From Cytophagaceae bacterium (GTDB lineage: Bacteria > Bacteroidota > Bacteroidia > Flavobacteriales > Flavobacteriaceae), in NCBI GenBank assembly GCA_002710685.1, contig PALD01000038.1:1-64000 (forward strand): DNA of 64,000 nt, written 5' to 3'. Each line of letters begins with the position of its first letter. The stretch's first letter is position 1. This document shows, one piece after another, positions 62,486 to 64,000 of the stretch. The position numbers and the translations under genes are program-made. Under the pieces are notes generated by a model. That model was not told the DNA's origin, searched no databases, and saw only the letters and a list, made by a program, of their open reading frames with translations.

Positions 62486-63478
62486 ATGAATATTATAAAA
62501 CTAATAAAACCTCTTCTTTGTTTATCACTACTGGCAATTGCCTCTTGCGCAGTAAAGGAGAATAAGAGGACAAATGAGGAGATTTTTTTCGCAGACCCCA
62601 CAATCTATGTGGAGGGTGGCAAGTACTATCTCACGGGAACAAAAAACAGGGAACCCTTAGGTTTTGCTATGCTTGAGTCAAAAGATTTAAAAAATTGGAA
62701 AACACCAGGGGCAGATTCATTATATATGATTTTGAAAAGGGAGGATACCTATGCCGGGGATAAGGGAATCTGGGCACCACAAATATTAAAGGAAGATGGT
62801 GATTATTATATGACCTATACCTCAAATGAACAAACATGTATCGCTAAGGCAAAATCACTATGGGGACCTTATAAAATGTCTAGTAACAATCCTATAGATT
62901 TATCTGAAAAAAATATAGATTCCTATCTTTTTAAGGATGATAATGGAACCTATTACTTGTATCATGTACGTTTTAACAAAGGGAACTATCTATGGGTTTC
63001 TGAATATGATTTTGAAACAGGTAAGATTAAACCCAATACACTTAGCAAGGTTTTTAATAAAACACAAGATTGGGAAGACACACCAAACTATGAATCCAAT
63101 CCTATTATGGAAGGCCCCACGGTAATTAAAATGAATGATAAATATTACCTCTTTTATTCGGCTAATCATTTTAGGAATATAGATTATGGGGTGGGCTATG
63201 CAACTTCTGATTCGCCATACGGACCCTGGGTTAAAAATACAGAGAACCCCATAATTCATAGAACAATTGTAGGTGAGAATGGTTCAGGTCATGGAGATAT
63301 TTTTAAAGGGCTGGATGACAAGTTATATTATGTTTACCATACCCATAACTCAGATTCTACAGTAGTGCCACGCCGCACCAGGATTGTTCCACTAAATCTT
63401 AAATGGAACTCAAGTAAGAAAATGTATGATATCACGGCAGATAAGGATAATGTCATTATACCTAAAATCATGAGATAA
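62486..63478 (+). CDS. GH43-family glycosidase lipoprotein
   Basis: The 330-residue lipoprotein (signal ending AIASC, Cys near 21) is one five-bladed GH43 propeller. The three acidic residues are visible: base Asp37 in FFADPTIYVEGGKYYL, pKa-modulating Asp145 in NIDSYLFKDDNG and acid Glu209 in IMEGPTVIKMNDKYYL. The end HGDIFKGLDDKLYYVYHTHN is typical. GH43 covers arabinofuranosidases, xylosidases and galactan exo-enzymes, and specificity cannot be called here. With the GH93-like neighbour, an arabinose-containing glycan is a reasonable guess. It is the last gene of the operon, 72 bases before a perfect terminator palindrome. Confidence 0.88.
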   Translation: MNIIKLIKPLLCLSLLAIASCAVKENKRTNEEIFFADPTIYVEGGKYYLTGTKNREPLGFAMLESKDLKNWKTPGADSLYMILKREDTYAGDKGIWAPQILKEDGDYYMTYTSNEQTCIAKAKSLWGPYKMSSNNPIDLSEKNIDSYLFKDDNGTYYLYHVRFNKGNYLWVSEYDFETGKIKPNTLSKVFNKTQDWEDTPNYESNPIMEGPTVIKMNDKYYLFYSANHFRNIDYGVGYATSDSPYGPWVKNTENPIIHRTIVGENGSGHGDIFKGLDDKLYYVYHTHNSDSTVVPRRTRIVPLNLKWNSSKKMYDITADKDNVIIPKIMR

Positions 63479-63550
63479 ACATAACAAGTATAATTTCCCG
63501 TAGAATTTTGAGGATAGTTTTGATTAGTAAAATTCCGTTAATCCTCTATT

Positions 63551-63578
63551 ATAAAAGGCCCAATATTGGGCCTTTTAT
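63551..63578. terminator. Bidirectional terminator, perfect 28-bp palindrome
   Basis: ATAAAAGGCCCAATATTGGG begins a sequence identical to its reverse complement over 28 bases. The AAAA and TTTT flanks make it a terminator in both directions. It closes the third glycan locus and also shields it from the leftward transposase gene of the adjacent IS element. Confidence 0.85.
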
Positions 63579-63584
63579 ATTTCA

Positions 63585-64000
63585 TTAGGATATGTATGTA
63601 TTTGAGTCCATGAATAATGACACTGTCCGAATAAGTGTGTAAGTTGAAAATAACGGGGGTTGGACTTTATTAGAGTCTGACCCTTTTTCATGGATTGTAA
63701 GGAACTGGTTCAGGATAATGCCCCGGTTCCTGATGGGCATGGACCATTTCTTGGTGGCCTCCCTTGTTGCCCAATATACGGATTTCATCACCGCGTCGTC
63801 GGTCGGGAAGGAAAGCTTGTTCTTGGTGTACTTCCTGATCTTCCCGTTCAGGTTCTCTATAAGGTTGGTGGTATAGATGATCTTTCGTATCTCGAGGGGG
63901 AACTCATAAAACACGGTGAGTTCGTCCCAGTTGTCCCTCCAGCTTTTTATGGCATAGGAGTATTTGCCCTCCCATTTTTTGGCGAAGTCCTCCAGGGCAG
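63585..64000 (-). CDS. IS256-family transposase, C-terminal part (cut by window edge)
   Basis: The reading frame enters from beyond 64000 and continues to a stop at 63585. The visible part reads [60 protein letters not shown] and [20 protein letters not shown]. This is the C-terminal end of the IS256-type DDE transposase, including the TTN-IE-LN region that holds the last catalytic Glu. The N-terminus is outside the window. The frame runs through the IS end (63619-63644) and stops in flanking DNA, so the last 10 or so residues depend on the insertion site. Internal GTG starts are not meaningful. Confidence 0.9.
   Translation of the reverse strand, partial: ALEDFAKKWEGKYSYAIKSWRDNWDELTVFYEFPLEIRKIIYTTNLIENLNGKIRKYTKNKLSFPTDDAVMKSVYWATREATKKWSMPIRNRGIILNQFLTIHEKGSDSNKVQPPLFSTYTLIRTVSLFMDSNTYIS
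63619..63644. mobile_element. Right-end inverted repeat of the IS256-family element
   Basis: GACACTGTCCGAATAAGTGTGTAA at the end of the transposase gene resembles the terminal repeat of IS256 (GTCC-g-ATAA-TGTGTAA in the same order). The IS body lies to the right and continues past 64000. The other end and the target duplication are not in the window. Confidence 0.65.

Noticed and set aside
1..64000. CRISPR arrays, tRNA, rRNA, restriction or phage-defence systems
   Set aside because: No regularly spaced repeats, no cloverleaf or rRNA sequence and no defence proteins were seen. Short palindromes are scattered, not arrayed.

Overview
The window reads as chromosome of a marine member of the Flavobacteriaceae (Bacteroidota). 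The evidence is three SusC/SusD pairs, a hybrid two-component system, a protein with a type IX secretion C-terminal domain, many secreted sulfatases and glycoside hydrolases, A-rich leaders instead of Shine-Dalgarno sites, and a TAnnTTTG-type -7 element. I saw no rRNA, tRNA or CRISPR array. No species call is attempted.

Layout. (1) 1-3716: an accessory edge with an FG-GAP repeat protein between cassette-like palindromic repeats, a Crp/Fnr regulator, an alpha/beta hydrolase and a DUF4256 protein. (2) 3803-18183: a beta-1,3-glucan (laminarin-type) utilisation locus. A propeller sensor with a LuxR-type HTH is followed by SusC, SusD, a PKD surface glycan-binding lipoprotein, a GH16 lipoprotein, a GH3 beta-glucosidase and a second GH16, closed by a strong terminator. 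(3) 18328-39510: a LacI-regulated hexuronate locus. It holds a LacI regulator, SusC/SusD, two sulfatases, a double-DUF1080 lipoprotein, two Tat-exported Gfo/Idh oxidoreductases, and the complete glucuronate route (UxaC, SDR fructuronate reductase, UxuA, KdgK, KdgA) with a TRAP transporter (DctPQM). Closely matching LacI-type palindromes lie in front of lacI, susC and the DUF1080 gene, so one repressor probably controls the whole set. No recognisable glycoside hydrolase or polysaccharide lyase is present, so the exported redox pair plus DUF1080 are the best candidates for bond cleavage. (4) 39507-43659: a dense leftward array of ten small genes (VOC, SRPBCC, DoxX, NTF2-like, DinB), divergent from a GlxA/AraC regulator. 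(5) 44834-48853: a Kazal lipoprotein, a small secreted protein, an orphan sulfatase and a DUF808 membrane protein. (6) 48923-63478: a third utilisation locus with a leftward hybrid two-component sensor and a rightward SusC, SusD, T9SS beta-helix protein, sulfatase, sialidase-fold propeller and GH43; it looks aimed at a sulfated, possibly arabinose-containing glycan. (7) 63585-64000: the end of an IS256-family element.

Across most of the window there is a dispersed short palindrome of the type TTTGGC-N4-GCCAAA (or GCTTTCGCGAAAGC). It occurs both between genes and inside coding regions, in different reading frames. Parts 1, 3 (the SusC/D portion) and 6 are visibly more AT-rich than parts 2 and 4, which suggests a mosaic origin.
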